Origin: Legionellales bacterium
GTDB taxonomy: Bacteria; Pseudomonadota; Gammaproteobacteria; Legionellales; Legionellaceae
Assembly (NCBI GenBank): GCA_020050955.1
Contig: JAGVJT010000225.1
Location: forward strand, 1-7,542
Reading direction: 5' to 3'
DNA: 7,542 bases
Shown piece after piece: positions 1 to 6,253 of this stretch. The position numbers were made by a program, and so were the translations under genes. Below the pieces are notes generated by a model. It saw only the letters and a program-made list of their open reading frames with translations, did no database searches and was not told the DNA's origin. Positions within the stretch are counted from its first letter, which is position 1; each line of letters starts with the position of its first letter.

Positions 1-648
1 CACAAGTGTGCTTCCTGCACTAACCGCTTCTTCGATATCGTCACTCATACCCATGGAAAGTGTGTCCAATGGATAATGGAGTGTTTGCGCAATGTCTTGT
101 TGCAAATGAGCAAGGCGAAAAAATGCTTCACGACGTTGTGATGGCGGTGTTTGAGGATTAGGAATGGCCATGAGTCCTCGTAACTTTAATTTAGGATAAG
201 TGAGCAATGCACGTGCAAAATCAACTGCCTCGATGGGTAAAATCCCTGATTTAGTTGGTTCATGGTCAATGTTCACTTGAATGCATACATTCAATGGTTC
301 TGTGCCGTCTTTGCGTGCGTCATTGAGTAATTTTGCAATGTTTAACCGTGCAATGCTGTGTACCCACGAAAAATGAGTTGCGATGCCTTTTGTTTTATTG
401 CTTTGAATCGGGCCAATGAAATGCCAACAGGGTGGATTTTTTTTGAAGGCATTTATTTTTTGTAACGCTTCTTGATAATAGTTTTCACCAAAATGGTGTT
501 GTCCTGCATCCATGGCGTTTTGTATTACAGATAAGGGGTGTCCTTTACTCACAGCAAGTAAAAGAACACATCCTGGCGCACGATGGTACTTGTGCTCCAG
601 GTTTGAGATGGTGTGCCGAATGTGTTCTAGGTTGGATGATACATTCAT
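1..648 (-). CDS. yggS: YggS/PLPBP-family pyridoxal phosphate-binding protein (3' end cut by window edge)
   Basis: This is a PLP-binding protein of the YggS/PROSC family. The family has the alanine-racemase-like barrel fold, no firmly established catalytic activity, and a role in PLP and amino-acid homeostasis in the cytosol. 216 residues are visible; the family usually has about 230, so only some 10-20 C-terminal residues are missing. Visible motifs, in order, are [10 protein letters not shown] with the PLP-binding lysine K35, [10 protein letters not shown] near residues 52-61, [11 protein letters not shown] near 75-85, and the phosphate-cradle segment [16 protein letters not shown] at 199-214. 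The ATG at 648 overlaps the rph stop as ATGA, and no strong Shine-Dalgarno precedes it. Translation is therefore probably coupled to rph, and the two genes probably share the rph promoter. Family identity is certain from the motifs; the physiological role is inferred from the family. Confidence 0.95.
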   Translation of the reverse strand, partial: MNVSSNLEHIRHTISNLEHKYHRAPGCVLLLAVSKGHPLSVIQNAMDAGQHHFGENYYQEALQKINAFKKNPPCWHFIGPIQSNKTKGIATHFSWVHSIARLNIAKLLNDARKDGTEPLNVCIQVNIDHEPTKSGILPIEAVDFARALLTYPKLKLRGLMAIPNPQTPPSQRREAFFRLAHLQQDIAQTLHYPLDTLSMGMSDDIEEAVSAGSTLV

Positions 649-1367
649 GATGAATGTTTCAAAGCCTCTTTTTGATATTCAATCAGTGTCGCAATACCAC
701 CTTCAGCCAGCGTGAGCATGGTGTTAAGTTGTTCGCGATCAAAACTGCCGTCTTCCGCTGTTCCTTGTACTTCGATGAATTGCTTTTGTTCATTCATGAC
801 TACATTCATGTCGGTTTCGGCTAAAACATCTTCGGCATAATCAAGATCAAGTACAGGTTGACCACGATAAATACCTACTGATACGGCTGCAATGTAGCGC
901 AATGCTGGTTGTTTTTTAATTTTTTCATGTTGATGCATCCATTGCACAGCGTCATGCATGGCAACACATGCACCTGTAATGGCCGCGGTACGTGTACCTC
1001 CATCGGCTTGTAACACATCACAATCAAGTGTGATCGTATTTTCGCCTAACGATTTTAAATCAACGCATGCTCGCAAAGAACGGCCAATTAATCGCTGAAT
1101 TTCGAGTGTTCGTCCGCCTTGTTTACCTCGACTGGCCTCTCGTTCGTTACGGCTATGAGTCGCCCGTGGTAACATGCCATACTCAGCAGTGATCCAACCT
1201 TGATTTTTTCCTTTAACAAAACGAGGAACGCCATCGATGACGGATGCGGTACAAAGCACGCGTGTTTGACCAAACTCAACGAGCACAGAGCCTTCAGCAT
1301 GTTTTGTATAATGACGAGTAATTTTGATGTCTCGCAGTTGATTTGGTTCACGGTGACTAGGGCGCAT
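645..1367 (-). CDS. rph: Ribonuclease PH
   Basis: RNase PH is a phosphorolytic 3'-5' exoribonuclease. It removes nucleotides from tRNA precursor 3' ends using inorganic phosphate and releases nucleoside diphosphates; the active form is a hexameric ring. The 240 residues match the usual family length (about 238). The start [12 protein letters not shown] is typical. R86 (in [19 protein letters not shown]) and G124-T125-R126 (in [12 protein letters not shown]) are at the phosphate-binding positions known for the family. [18 protein letters not shown] (174-191) carries the acidic catalytic pair, here D180 and D186. The enzyme looks intact and active, unlike the frameshifted E. coli K-12 copy. The ATG at 1367 follows AGGAT about 8 bases upstream. 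The gene diverges from gmk and leads a two-gene unit with yggS. Confidence 0.97.
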   Translation of the reverse strand: MRPSHREPNQLRDIKITRHYTKHAEGSVLVEFGQTRVLCTASVIDGVPRFVKGKNQGWITAEYGMLPRATHSRNEREASRGKQGGRTLEIQRLIGRSLRACVDLKSLGENTITLDCDVLQADGGTRTAAITGACVAMHDAVQWMHQHEKIKKQPALRYIAAVSVGIYRGQPVLDLDYAEDVLAETDMNVVMNEQKQFIEVQGTAEDGSFDREQLNTMLTLAEGGIATLIEYQKEALKHSS

Positions 1368-1395
1368 GGTAAGATCCTAAATGTACAAAAAATCG

Positions 1396-1401
1396 ATTAT
1401 A
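1396..1401 (-). promoter_or_regulatory. Likely -10 box of the rph-yggS promoter
   Basis: On the minus strand this reads TATAAT, a perfect sigma-70 -10 hexamer. It would place the transcript start near 1389, about 20 bases before the rph ATG, leaving room for the AGGAT ribosome-binding site. No good -35 lies at the expected spacing: with a 17-base spacer the hexamer is ATGCAT. The assignment rests on the -10 and its position only. Confidence 0.5.
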
Positions 1402-1459
1402 AACGTTTCGTTTTACAGATGCATCTTGAAAAAAGCGAAGCATGCAATTTTTTTGAAAA

Positions 1460-1477
1460 TCAATCATTGTTGATTGA
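1460..1477. repeat. 7-bp perfect inverted repeat between rph and gmk
   Basis: TCAATCA, a 4-base spacer TTGT, then TGATTGA. It lies in the 158-base divergent region, about 50 bases before the gmk start and upstream of the rph -10. It could be an operator or a chance feature of AT-rich DNA. I could not define a convincing gmk promoter beside it. Confidence 0.35.
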
Positions 1478-1525
1478 GATGATTGTTATTTGTTTATTTA
1501 AGTAAAATGAGTAAGGTAATTATTT

Positions 1526-2155
1526 ATGTCAGAGCAATGTTCAGGAAGTCTGTTTATCGTAGCAGCGCCATCAGGTGGCGGTAAGACCAGTTTGATCAAG
1601 CATCTAGTGGCATGTGTTGATCGTCTTGTGGTCTCTGTTTCACATACGACACGCGATCAACGCCCTGGAGAAGAAGATGGAATACATTATTTCTTTATTT
1701 CAGAAACACAGTTTGAAATGATGATTGATGCCAATCAATTTGTTGAGCATGCACGTGTATTTAATCATTTTTATGGCACATCCCATGAACAAATTCACGA
1801 ACGATTGCAGCAAGGCATGGATGTGATTTTGGATATTGATTGGCAGGGTGCGGCACAAATTAAGCATTTTTTCCCAGACGCGATTGGTATTTTTATCTTA
1901 CCACCTTCATTGCATGCATTAGAAAATCGTTTGAAAAATAGACAGCGTGATGATGTTGATGTGATTCGTGAACGCATGAGGCGTGCTTGTGAAGAATTAA
2001 GTCATTATGATGAATTTGATTATCTTGTTGTGAACGATGATTTTGAAAAAGCAGCCAGCGAGTTAGCTGCTATCATTACATCGTGTCGCTTAAAAGTAAC
2101 ACGACAAGTGCTTGAGCAGCGAAAATTGCTTTCTTTCTTGCTAGCATCGCAGTAA
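1526..2155 (+). CDS. gmk: Guanylate kinase
   Basis: Guanylate kinase is a cytosolic enzyme that phosphorylates GMP to GDP with ATP, an essential step of guanine nucleotide synthesis. Its 209 residues are the normal length. The P-loop APSGGGKT (14-21) includes K20. The GMP-binding segment [21 protein letters not shown] (37-57) includes R43 and Y55. The strand [13 protein letters not shown] (74-86), ILDIDWQGA (101-109) and the lid [17 protein letters not shown] (135-151) all match the family. The lid has RQRDD where many relatives have RGxD, a small variation. AAGG at 1513-1516 lies 9 bases before the ATG. It is the first gene of the plus-strand block, and its GDP product feeds the GTP/GDP substrates of the SpoT encoded downstream. 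Confidence 0.98.
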   Translation: MSEQCSGSLFIVAAPSGGGKTSLIKHLVACVDRLVVSVSHTTRDQRPGEEDGIHYFFISETQFEMMIDANQFVEHARVFNHFYGTSHEQIHERLQQGMDVILDIDWQGAAQIKHFFPDAIGIFILPPSLHALENRLKNRQRDDVDVIRERMRRACEELSHYDEFDYLVVNDDFEKAASELAAIITSCRLKVTRQVLEQRKLLSFLLASQ

Positions 2156-2173
2156 AATGAAACATTTTTCATT
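2156..2173. repeat. 7-bp inverted repeat between gmk and rpoZ
   Basis: AATGAAA, spacer CATT, then TTTCATT, beginning immediately after the gmk stop and ending 15 bases before the rpoZ start. The stem is perfect but nearly all A:T, so an RNA hairpin would be weak. It might slightly affect readthrough or stability between the two genes, or mean nothing. Confidence 0.3.
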
Positions 2174-2188
2174 AAGTGGGGAATATTC

Positions 2189-2392
2189 ATGGCGCGTGTC
2201 ACTGTTGAAGATTGTTTAGAGCATGTTGCAAATCGATTTGAATTAGTCATGGTTGCCTCAAAACGTGCACGTGAAATTGCCATTCGCGGCGCTCAGCCGA
2301 TGGTTGAATGGGAAAATGATAAACCAACGGTTGTTGCTTTACGTGAAGTGGCAGAAGGGCTAGTTAAAGCTGATATCTTAGAAAAAGATTAA
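2189..2392 (+). CDS. rpoZ: RNA polymerase omega subunit
   Basis: Omega is the small subunit that helps beta' fold and join the polymerase core; in E. coli it also forms part of one ppGpp-binding site. The N-terminus [20 protein letters not shown] and the following KRAREI are the family hallmark, and [13 protein letters not shown] (46-58) is the conserved C-terminal helix region. At 67 residues it is shorter than the 91 of E. coli. It lacks the acidic C-terminal tail but contains the whole conserved core, so it is a natural short form and not a truncation. A G-rich ribosome-binding site (GTGGGGA, 2176-2182) lies 6 bases before the ATG. It sits 33 bases after gmk and 128 before spoT, the order also found in E. 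coli. Confidence 0.96.
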   Translation: MARVTVEDCLEHVANRFELVMVASKRAREIAIRGAQPMVEWENDKPTVVALREVAEGLVKADILEKD

Positions 2393-2415
2393 GTACTCTT
2401 TAGTTCGTTTTTATG

Positions 2416-2452
2416 ATTCGTTCGTGTTCATGTCACGTGAGCACGAGTGAAT
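2416..2452 (+). terminator. Long imperfect RNA hairpin in the rpoZ-spoT gap
   Basis: The arms 2416-2430 and 2438-2452 pair over 15 base pairs around a 7-base loop. Three of these are G:U wobbles, which pair only in the plus-strand RNA, so the structure fits a transcript of the gmk-rpoZ-spoT block. No U-run follows (next bases ATTATGTTT). A classical intrinsic terminator is therefore unlikely; partial attenuation, an RNA-processing site or 3'-end protection of rpoZ mRNA is as plausible. Confidence 0.5.
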
Positions 2453-2463
2453 ATTATGTTTAA

Positions 2464-2478
2464 TAACCATGATGGTTA
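2464..2478. promoter_or_regulatory. 15-base palindrome ahead of spoT, possible operator
   Basis: TAACCAT, one central G, then ATGGTTA: perfect 7-base arms centred about 50 bases before the spoT start. The one-base centre suits a dimeric protein-binding site better than an RNA hairpin. I see no convincing -35/-10 pair next to it, so a role as operator is inference. Confidence 0.35.
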
Positions 2479-2507
2479 ATGTGTTTAGTCTTGCCATGAA
2501 AAGCACG

Positions 2508-2512
2508 AGGAG
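2508..2512 (+). promoter_or_regulatory. Ribosome-binding site fixing the GTG start of spoT
   Basis: AGGAG followed by an 8-base spacer to GTG at 2521. This strong, correctly spaced Shine-Dalgarno supports the GTG start over any internal ATG. Confidence 0.8.
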
Positions 2513-2520
2513 ATTGGGGC

Positions 2521-4647
2521 GTGAGCTACTTTAAGGAGTTATATGAAGAGCTAGTGCGTTACCTGGATCCGTTGCAAATCGAAAAATGTTATCAAGCTTA
2601 TTTGGTGGCTGAAAGAGGCCATGATGGGCAGATGCGCCGTTCAGGCGAGCCCTATATCACACATCCTGTTGCTGCCGCGTTAATATTAGCCAAAATGCGC
2701 TTGGATTATCAAACGATCATGGCGACATTGCTTCATGACGTGGTTGAAGATACTTCTGTTAGTCAAGAGGACTTGACGCAACAGTTTGGTGAAGATGTCA
2801 CTGCATTAGTGGATGGTGTCACTAAACTTACTAAAATAAAATTTGAATCACGCGCAGAAGCGCAAGCTGAAAATTTCCGAAAAATGGTTTTAGCTATGGT
2901 GAAAGATATTCGTGTCATCATGGTGAAACTTGCCGATCGATTACATAACATGCAAACGCTTGGTGCGATGCCTGTTGTAAAGCGACGACGAATTGCAATT
3001 GAAACATTAGAAATTTACGCACCTATTGCGAATCGATTAGGCATGCATGCTATGTACACAGGGCTTGAAGATCTTGGTTTTAAAGTTTTATACCCTATGC
3101 GTTATCGTGCGATTAAATCCGCGGTTGATAAAGCACGAGGTAATCGACGTGAATTAACGCAAAAAATAGAGCAAGATTTACAAAAAGCAATGGATACATT
3201 GAGTATTCCATATGAACATGTTTTTGGACGACAAAAACATTTGTATAGCGTTTATCGTAAAATGCGACAAAAGAAAGCATCTTTTGCTGAAATTGTTGAT
3301 GTGTTTGCATTTCGTGTTATTACAGAAGACATTGATGCGTGTTACCGTGTGATGGGCGCACTTCATCGAACGTATAAACCTGTACCTCAACGTTTTAAAG
3401 ATTACATTGGCATTCCTAAAGTAAATGGTTATCAGTCATTGCATACCACATTATTTGGTCCTTATGGTGTGCCTTTAGAAGTTCAGATTCGCACGCAAGA
3501 CATGGATAAAGTTGCTGAAAATGGCGTGGCTGCACATTGGATTTATAAGTCCTCGGGTCTTGAGGTGAATAAAGCACAATTACGTGCACGTGAATGGGTT
3601 CAACGGCTATTAGAGCTTCAGCATAGCACCGGTGATTCACTTGAGTTTATTGAAAATGTAAAAATCGATTTATTTCCTGATGAAGTTTATGTGTTTACGC
3701 CGAAAGGGCATATCATGGAGCTGCCGCGAGGAGCGACACCTGTTGATTTTGCGTATGCTGTGCATTCTGGTGTTGGAAATAGTTGTGTTGCCGCGAAAGT
3801 TAATCGTCGTTTAGTGCCGTTAAGTATTCCGCTCGCGAATGGTCAAACGGTTGAAATTATCACAGCGCCAGGCGCACATCCTAACCCGTCATGGTTAAAT
3901 TTTGTGGTCACAGGAAAAGCACGAGGCAATATTCGAAATTTCTTAAAAGGCCAACAAAACTCTGAGTCGATTTTGATGGGGCAACGGTTATTAGAACAAT
4001 CTTTTGCTGAGCTTGCGACAGAGTATGAAAAAACTCCACCTGAATCATTGCAAGCGTTGCTGCATGATTTAAATTACAAAACCATGGATGATTTGCTATA
4101 TGCCATTGGCATTGGTAATCAGATGCCGATGGTCATTGCAAAACGATTAGTGCTGACGGACGATAGTGGCGAGTTAGAAAAAACATTCCATAATCGTCCT
4201 TTAGCTATTAAAGGTACGGAAGGCATGGTGGTGCATTTTGCTGAGTGCTGCCAACCTATTCCTGGTGATAATGTGGTTGGACGTTTTCAGCAAGGTCGAG
4301 GCATTCTTGTGCATGCAAGTGATTGTTCTGTTGTGATTCAAGGACGTAGCAGCCCTGAGCAATTCGTTTCCATGCGCTGGGACGATCATGTTCAAGGTGA
4401 GTTTTGGGTTGATATTACGGTTGAAGTGATGAACCAACGTGGCGTGTTAGCAGCCCTTGCAACCGCTATTTCAGAAGCAGAATCAAACATTGGCAATATC
4501 AGTATTGATCCTCGTGATGGGCGACATAATGCGGTGACATTTGCGATTAGTGTTTTAAATCGTACTCATTTGGCACGTGTTATGCGCCGATTACGTGCGA
4601 ATAAAATGGTGATGCGTCTTTATCGAAAAAAACAAGGTGAATTATGA
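2521..4647 (+). CDS. spoT: Bifunctional (p)ppGpp synthetase/hydrolase SpoT (RelA/SpoT homologue)
   Basis: This cytosolic enzyme sets the level of the stringent-response alarmone: it hydrolyses (p)ppGpp and can make it from GDP/GTP and ATP. Its 708 residues compare with 702 in E. coli SpoT. The N-terminal HD hydrolase domain has its metal ligands intact: H48, H72-D73 (in LLHDVVEDT) and D139 (in KLADRLHNM). The synthetase domain (about 235-343) has [13 protein letters not shown]260, the R291-F-K-D294 motif typical of bifunctional enzymes (RelA-type enzymes have ExDD), NGYQSLHTT, and EVQIRT with catalytic E320. The regulatory half holds a TGS domain (about 386-447), a helical region, a Cys-rich segment with [12 protein letters not shown] (572-583), and a C-terminal ACT domain (about 630-706). 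Both active sites look complete. It starts with GTG and overlaps ridA by 4 bases. Confidence 0.98.
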   Translation: MSYFKELYEELVRYLDPLQIEKCYQAYLVAERGHDGQMRRSGEPYITHPVAAALILAKMRLDYQTIMATLLHDVVEDTSVSQEDLTQQFGEDVTALVDGVTKLTKIKFESRAEAQAENFRKMVLAMVKDIRVIMVKLADRLHNMQTLGAMPVVKRRRIAIETLEIYAPIANRLGMHAMYTGLEDLGFKVLYPMRYRAIKSAVDKARGNRRELTQKIEQDLQKAMDTLSIPYEHVFGRQKHLYSVYRKMRQKKASFAEIVDVFAFRVITEDIDACYRVMGALHRTYKPVPQRFKDYIGIPKVNGYQSLHTTLFGPYGVPLEVQIRTQDMDKVAENGVAAHWIYKSSGLEVNKAQLRAREWVQRLLELQHSTGDSLEFIENVKIDLFPDEVYVFTPKGHIMELPRGATPVDFAYAVHSGVGNSCVAAKVNRRLVPLSIPLANGQTVEIITAPGAHPNPSWLNFVVTGKARGNIRNFLKGQQNSESILMGQRLLEQSFAELATEYEKTPPESLQALLHDLNYKTMDDLLYAIGIGNQMPMVIAKRLVLTDDSGELEKTFHNRPLAIKGTEGMVVHFAECCQPIPGDNVVGRFQQGRGILVHASDCSVVIQGRSSPEQFVSMRWDDHVQGEFWVDITVEVMNQRGVLAALATAISEAESNIGNISIDPRDGRHNAVTFAISVLNRTHLARVMRRLRANKMVMRLYRKKQGEL

Positions 4648-5036
4648 TTAATGCTATTCATACGGATTTGGCACCGTCAGCGATTGGAACTTACAGTCAA
4701 GCTGTTGTGGCTGGTAATACGGTTTATATTTCAGGTCAAATCCCGTTAGATCCTACGACTATGCAGTTGTGCAGTGACGATGTTCAGCAACAAATAGAAC
4801 AAGTTTTTAAGAATTTATCAGCGGTGGTAAAAGCCGCGGGTGGGAGTTTGCAACACATTGTGAAGCTCACGGTGTATTTGATTGATTTAATTCACTTCCC
4901 GTTAATTAATGAAGCCATGACACGTTATTTTAAAGCGCCTTATCCTGCGCGTGTTGCATTAGGTGTTGCAATGTTGCCACGTCAATCACAAGTGGAAATA
5001 GATGCTATCATGGTATTGCCAGAAACAAGGACATAA
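4644..5036 (+). CDS. ridA: RidA-family enamine/imine deaminase
   Basis: RidA (YjgF/YER057c/UK114 family) is a small trimeric cytosolic enzyme. It hydrolyses reactive 2-aminoacrylate-type enamine/imine intermediates released by PLP-dependent dehydratases, which protects other PLP enzymes. The 130 residues are the usual length. GTYSQAV (15-21), [11 protein letters not shown] (27-37) and [12 protein letters not shown] (101-112) are family signatures, with the substrate carboxylate-binding arginine at R103 and the conserved acidic residue at E118. The position of E. coli C107 is alanine here, which is common in the family. The start overlaps the spoT stop as ATGA, indicating translational coupling. 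Family membership is firm; the exact substrate is inferred. Confidence 0.95.
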   Translation: MINAIHTDLAPSAIGTYSQAVVAGNTVYISGQIPLDPTTMQLCSDDVQQQIEQVFKNLSAVVKAAGGSLQHIVKLTVYLIDLIHFPLINEAMTRYFKAPYPARVALGVAMLPRQSQVEIDAIMVLPETRT

Positions 5037-5041
5037 TACAA

Positions 5042-5449
5042 ATGGGTTTACTCGCACTTTTGGTATTTGTTGCATCAATCATTGCGTTTTTTTCAGAAGA
5101 ATTTTTACAGTTTTTTAAAAAATTCTTTGCCATTCGAGGCATGTTACTGATATTTCCTTTGTTGGTTGTCTCGGGCTTCGTCATGGCATACATGCATGAA
5201 GTATTAAATGCTTTATTGTGGCTTCAAACACAACTGCGTTATGTCATGCTAAAAAGCGTTAATATGCTACCATTTCGTACAGGGGCAGCATTCATTGTTG
5301 AGGTATTTTATTTATTATTAATCCCAAGTTTGTTCGCACATGGGGTTTATTGGTTCGCGAAATACAAACATTTGAAAAATGAACTGCTATGGGCAACACG
5401 AATATATCCGTTTCTATGGACGTTTTTGATCATCTTATGGATCACGTGA
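5042..5449 (+). CDS. Small integral membrane protein of unknown function
   Basis: I do not recognise the family. The 135 residues are very hydrophobic, with about four membrane segments near residues 2-17, 33-51, 81-105 and 121-134. A short charged amphipathic stretch (SEEFLQFFKKFFAIR, 18-32) follows the first segment, and basic residues (KYKHLKNE, 107-114) precede the last. It is rich in Phe, Leu and Trp and has no cysteines, no obvious catalytic motif and no signal-peptidase site. The start is 5 bases after the ridA stop, with AAGGA at 5027-5031 spaced 10 bases from the ATG, so it is the last gene of the gmk-to-ridA block and translated with it. Inner-membrane location is inferred from hydrophobicity; no function can be assigned. 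Confidence 0.8.
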   Translation: MGLLALLVFVASIIAFFSEEFLQFFKKFFAIRGMLLIFPLLVVSGFVMAYMHEVLNALLWLQTQLRYVMLKSVNMLPFRTGAAFIVEVFYLLLIPSLFAHGVYWFAKYKHLKNELLWATRIYPFLWTFLIILWIT

Positions 5450-5457
5450 TGGCTTGA

Positions 5458-5475
5458 TGCCCGCTGACGCGGGCA
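5458..5475. terminator. GC-rich hairpin between convergent genes, probable bidirectional terminator
   Basis: TGCCCGC, loop TGAC, GCGGGCA: a perfect 7-bp stem with six G:C pairs. It lies 8 bases beyond the stop of the upstream membrane-protein gene and 8 bases beyond the stop of the convergent IcmL-like gene, so it can serve both transcripts. Neither side has a good U-run (AAATTGTTT on the plus side), so termination may be weak or factor-assisted. Confidence 0.6.
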
Positions 5476-5483
5476 CAAATTGT

Positions 5484-6071
5484 TTATGATGCTGATGTGT
5501 TATTAGGTACGGCTGTTGGCGCTTTGCTTGGTATGGCAATCAGTTGCATGATCCCCAAATCGCCGGATGATTTACGACTAATTAATAAGTCAACTGTTAA
5601 TGCTTGCACCAGTTTGTGTTCTTTATTTTGATACGTGACTTGTAGTGGCAGTGACGCTTTCCATTGATTATCTTTGACAAACTGAACGGACGCTTTACCA
5701 TTGAGCTGACTGCTAACGGCAAGTTGTTGCTTTTTAATGGCATTTAAATTTCCTGATGCATTGAATGCTTGATCAAACCCTTGCCATCCTTGGTCGGTAA
5801 AGCAAGATTTTAATGCAAGCAATTCGTTATCGATGCTGGTCGAATTAAAATCAAAGGATTGCACCACGGCCTTTTCTGCCCATTGTTTCACAAGCGCAAG
5901 ATCAATGGTTTTCATGTCTTTTGAAAAATGATAATGACAATCCATGGTGGGTAATGTTTGAGGTGCGGGTGTTGCTTGTGTTGTTGGAGCAGTTGGTGCG
6001 ACAGCTGTGTCAGCAAAACTTGCAAAAGATGACGTGGCGCAAAGGAAGATGACTAGCGAACGACGTTTCAT
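5484..6071 (-). CDS. Secreted DotI/IcmL-like protein (stand-alone, periplasmic)
   Basis: This resembles the periplasmic domain of DotI/IcmL, an inner-membrane component of the type IVB (Dot/Icm) secretion system; TraM is the plasmid relative. From the ATG at 6071 it is 195 residues. Residues 1-20 (MKRRSLVIFLCATSSFASFA) form a signal peptide with a likely SPase I cut after SFA. A Pro/Thr/Ala-rich linker (about 22-42) follows, then the family-like domain (about 60-180): VKQWAEKAV, CFTDQGWQGFDQAF, SGNLNAIKKQQLAVSS, WKASLPLQVTYQN, and the closing LGIMQLIAIP. C45 and C90 could form a disulfide once exported. No other dot/icm gene is in view, so this is an orphan paralogue. An accessory role in type IVB secretion or an unrelated envelope role are both possible. 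An upstream in-frame ATG at 6113 has no ribosome-binding site and would bury the signal peptide, so I reject it. Confidence 0.82.
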   Translation of the reverse strand: MKRRSLVIFLCATSSFASFADTAVAPTAPTTQATPAPQTLPTMDCHYHFSKDMKTIDLALVKQWAEKAVVQSFDFNSTSIDNELLALKSCFTDQGWQGFDQAFNASGNLNAIKKQQLAVSSQLNGKASVQFVKDNQWKASLPLQVTYQNKEHKLVQALTVDLLISRKSSGDLGIMQLIAIPSKAPTAVPNNTSAS

Positions 6072-6078
6072 TAAAGAA

Positions 6079-6082
6079 CTCC
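6079..6082 (-). promoter_or_regulatory. Ribosome-binding site fixing the start of the IcmL-like gene
   Basis: On the minus strand GGAG precedes the ATG at 6071 by 7 bases, an ideal spacing. It selects this ATG over the in-frame ATG at 6113 and puts the signal peptide at the true N-terminus. Confidence 0.75.
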
Positions 6083-6187
6083 ATGTATAAACTTGAATGA
6101 TGCACTTTGCCATGTTAGAAAAAGTATTTCAATCGTTTATGCCTGTATGCTTTGAATTGCGCCTAGTATTTTCACGTGGATGCTACA

Positions 6188-6216
6188 TTCGCATTTCTTA
6201 GTCGATCTGATATCAT
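6188..6216 (+). promoter_or_regulatory. Candidate sigma-70 promoter for the SDR-OPT unit
   Basis: The -35 is TTCGCA (6188-6193, 4 of 6 matches), then a 17-base spacer, then the -10 TATCAT (6211-6216, 5 of 6). It is preceded by TGA at 6208-6210, giving an extended -10 (TGn) element. The transcript would start near 6223, leaving a leader of about 30 bases before the GTG at 6254 but almost none before a TTG at 6227. This supports the later start. Confidence 0.55.
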
Positions 6217-6245
6217 GCGTGCATGATTGGTTGTATTGTACGATG

Positions 6246-6249
6246 AGGA
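6246..6249 (+). promoter_or_regulatory. Ribosome-binding site supporting GTG 6254 as the SDR start
   Basis: AGGA within TGAGGA, spaced 4 bases from GTG at 6254 (5 if GAGG is taken as the core). The spacing is short but workable, and no comparable site precedes the TTG codons at 6227 or 6236. Confidence 0.5.
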
Positions 6250-6253
6250 TTGT

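Noticed and set aside
512..715. Plus-strand open frame of 67 codons
   Set aside because: It lies antisense to the yggS/rph junction, both of which have strong family motifs. It has no family resemblance of its own.
1200..1505. Plus-strand open frame of 101 codons across the rph start
   Set aside because: It is largely antisense to rph and continues through the promoter region, with a composition that does not look like a protein.
1503..1508. TAAAAT as a -10 box for gmk
   Set aside because: It would start transcription at about 1515, after or within the ribosome-binding site, and no -35 is correctly spaced.
2412..2417. TATGAT as a -10 box for a spoT promoter
   Set aside because: The hexamer at the proper spacing (TTAAGT) is poor, and the transcript would start inside the left arm of the hairpin. 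It is too weak to list.
1064..4318. Recurrent GCATGC/TGCATG words suggesting an uptake or recognition signal
   Set aside because: Most fall inside coding sequence at His, Met or Ala codons, vary in flanking bases, and show no regular spacing or orientation.
6072..6113. N-terminal extension of the IcmL-like protein from an ATG at 6113
   Set aside because: It has no ribosome-binding site, whereas the ATG at 6071 has an ideal GGAG. The extension would also place 14 residues ahead of a clear signal peptide.
6113..6200. Promoter for the IcmL-like gene on the minus strand
   Set aside because: Candidate hexamers such as TATACA lie too close to the start codon, and no -35/-10 pair of reasonable quality was found.
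6223..6246. ATG at 6223 near the predicted transcript start of the SDR gene
   Set aside because: It is out of frame with the SDR gene and reaches a stop after seven codons.
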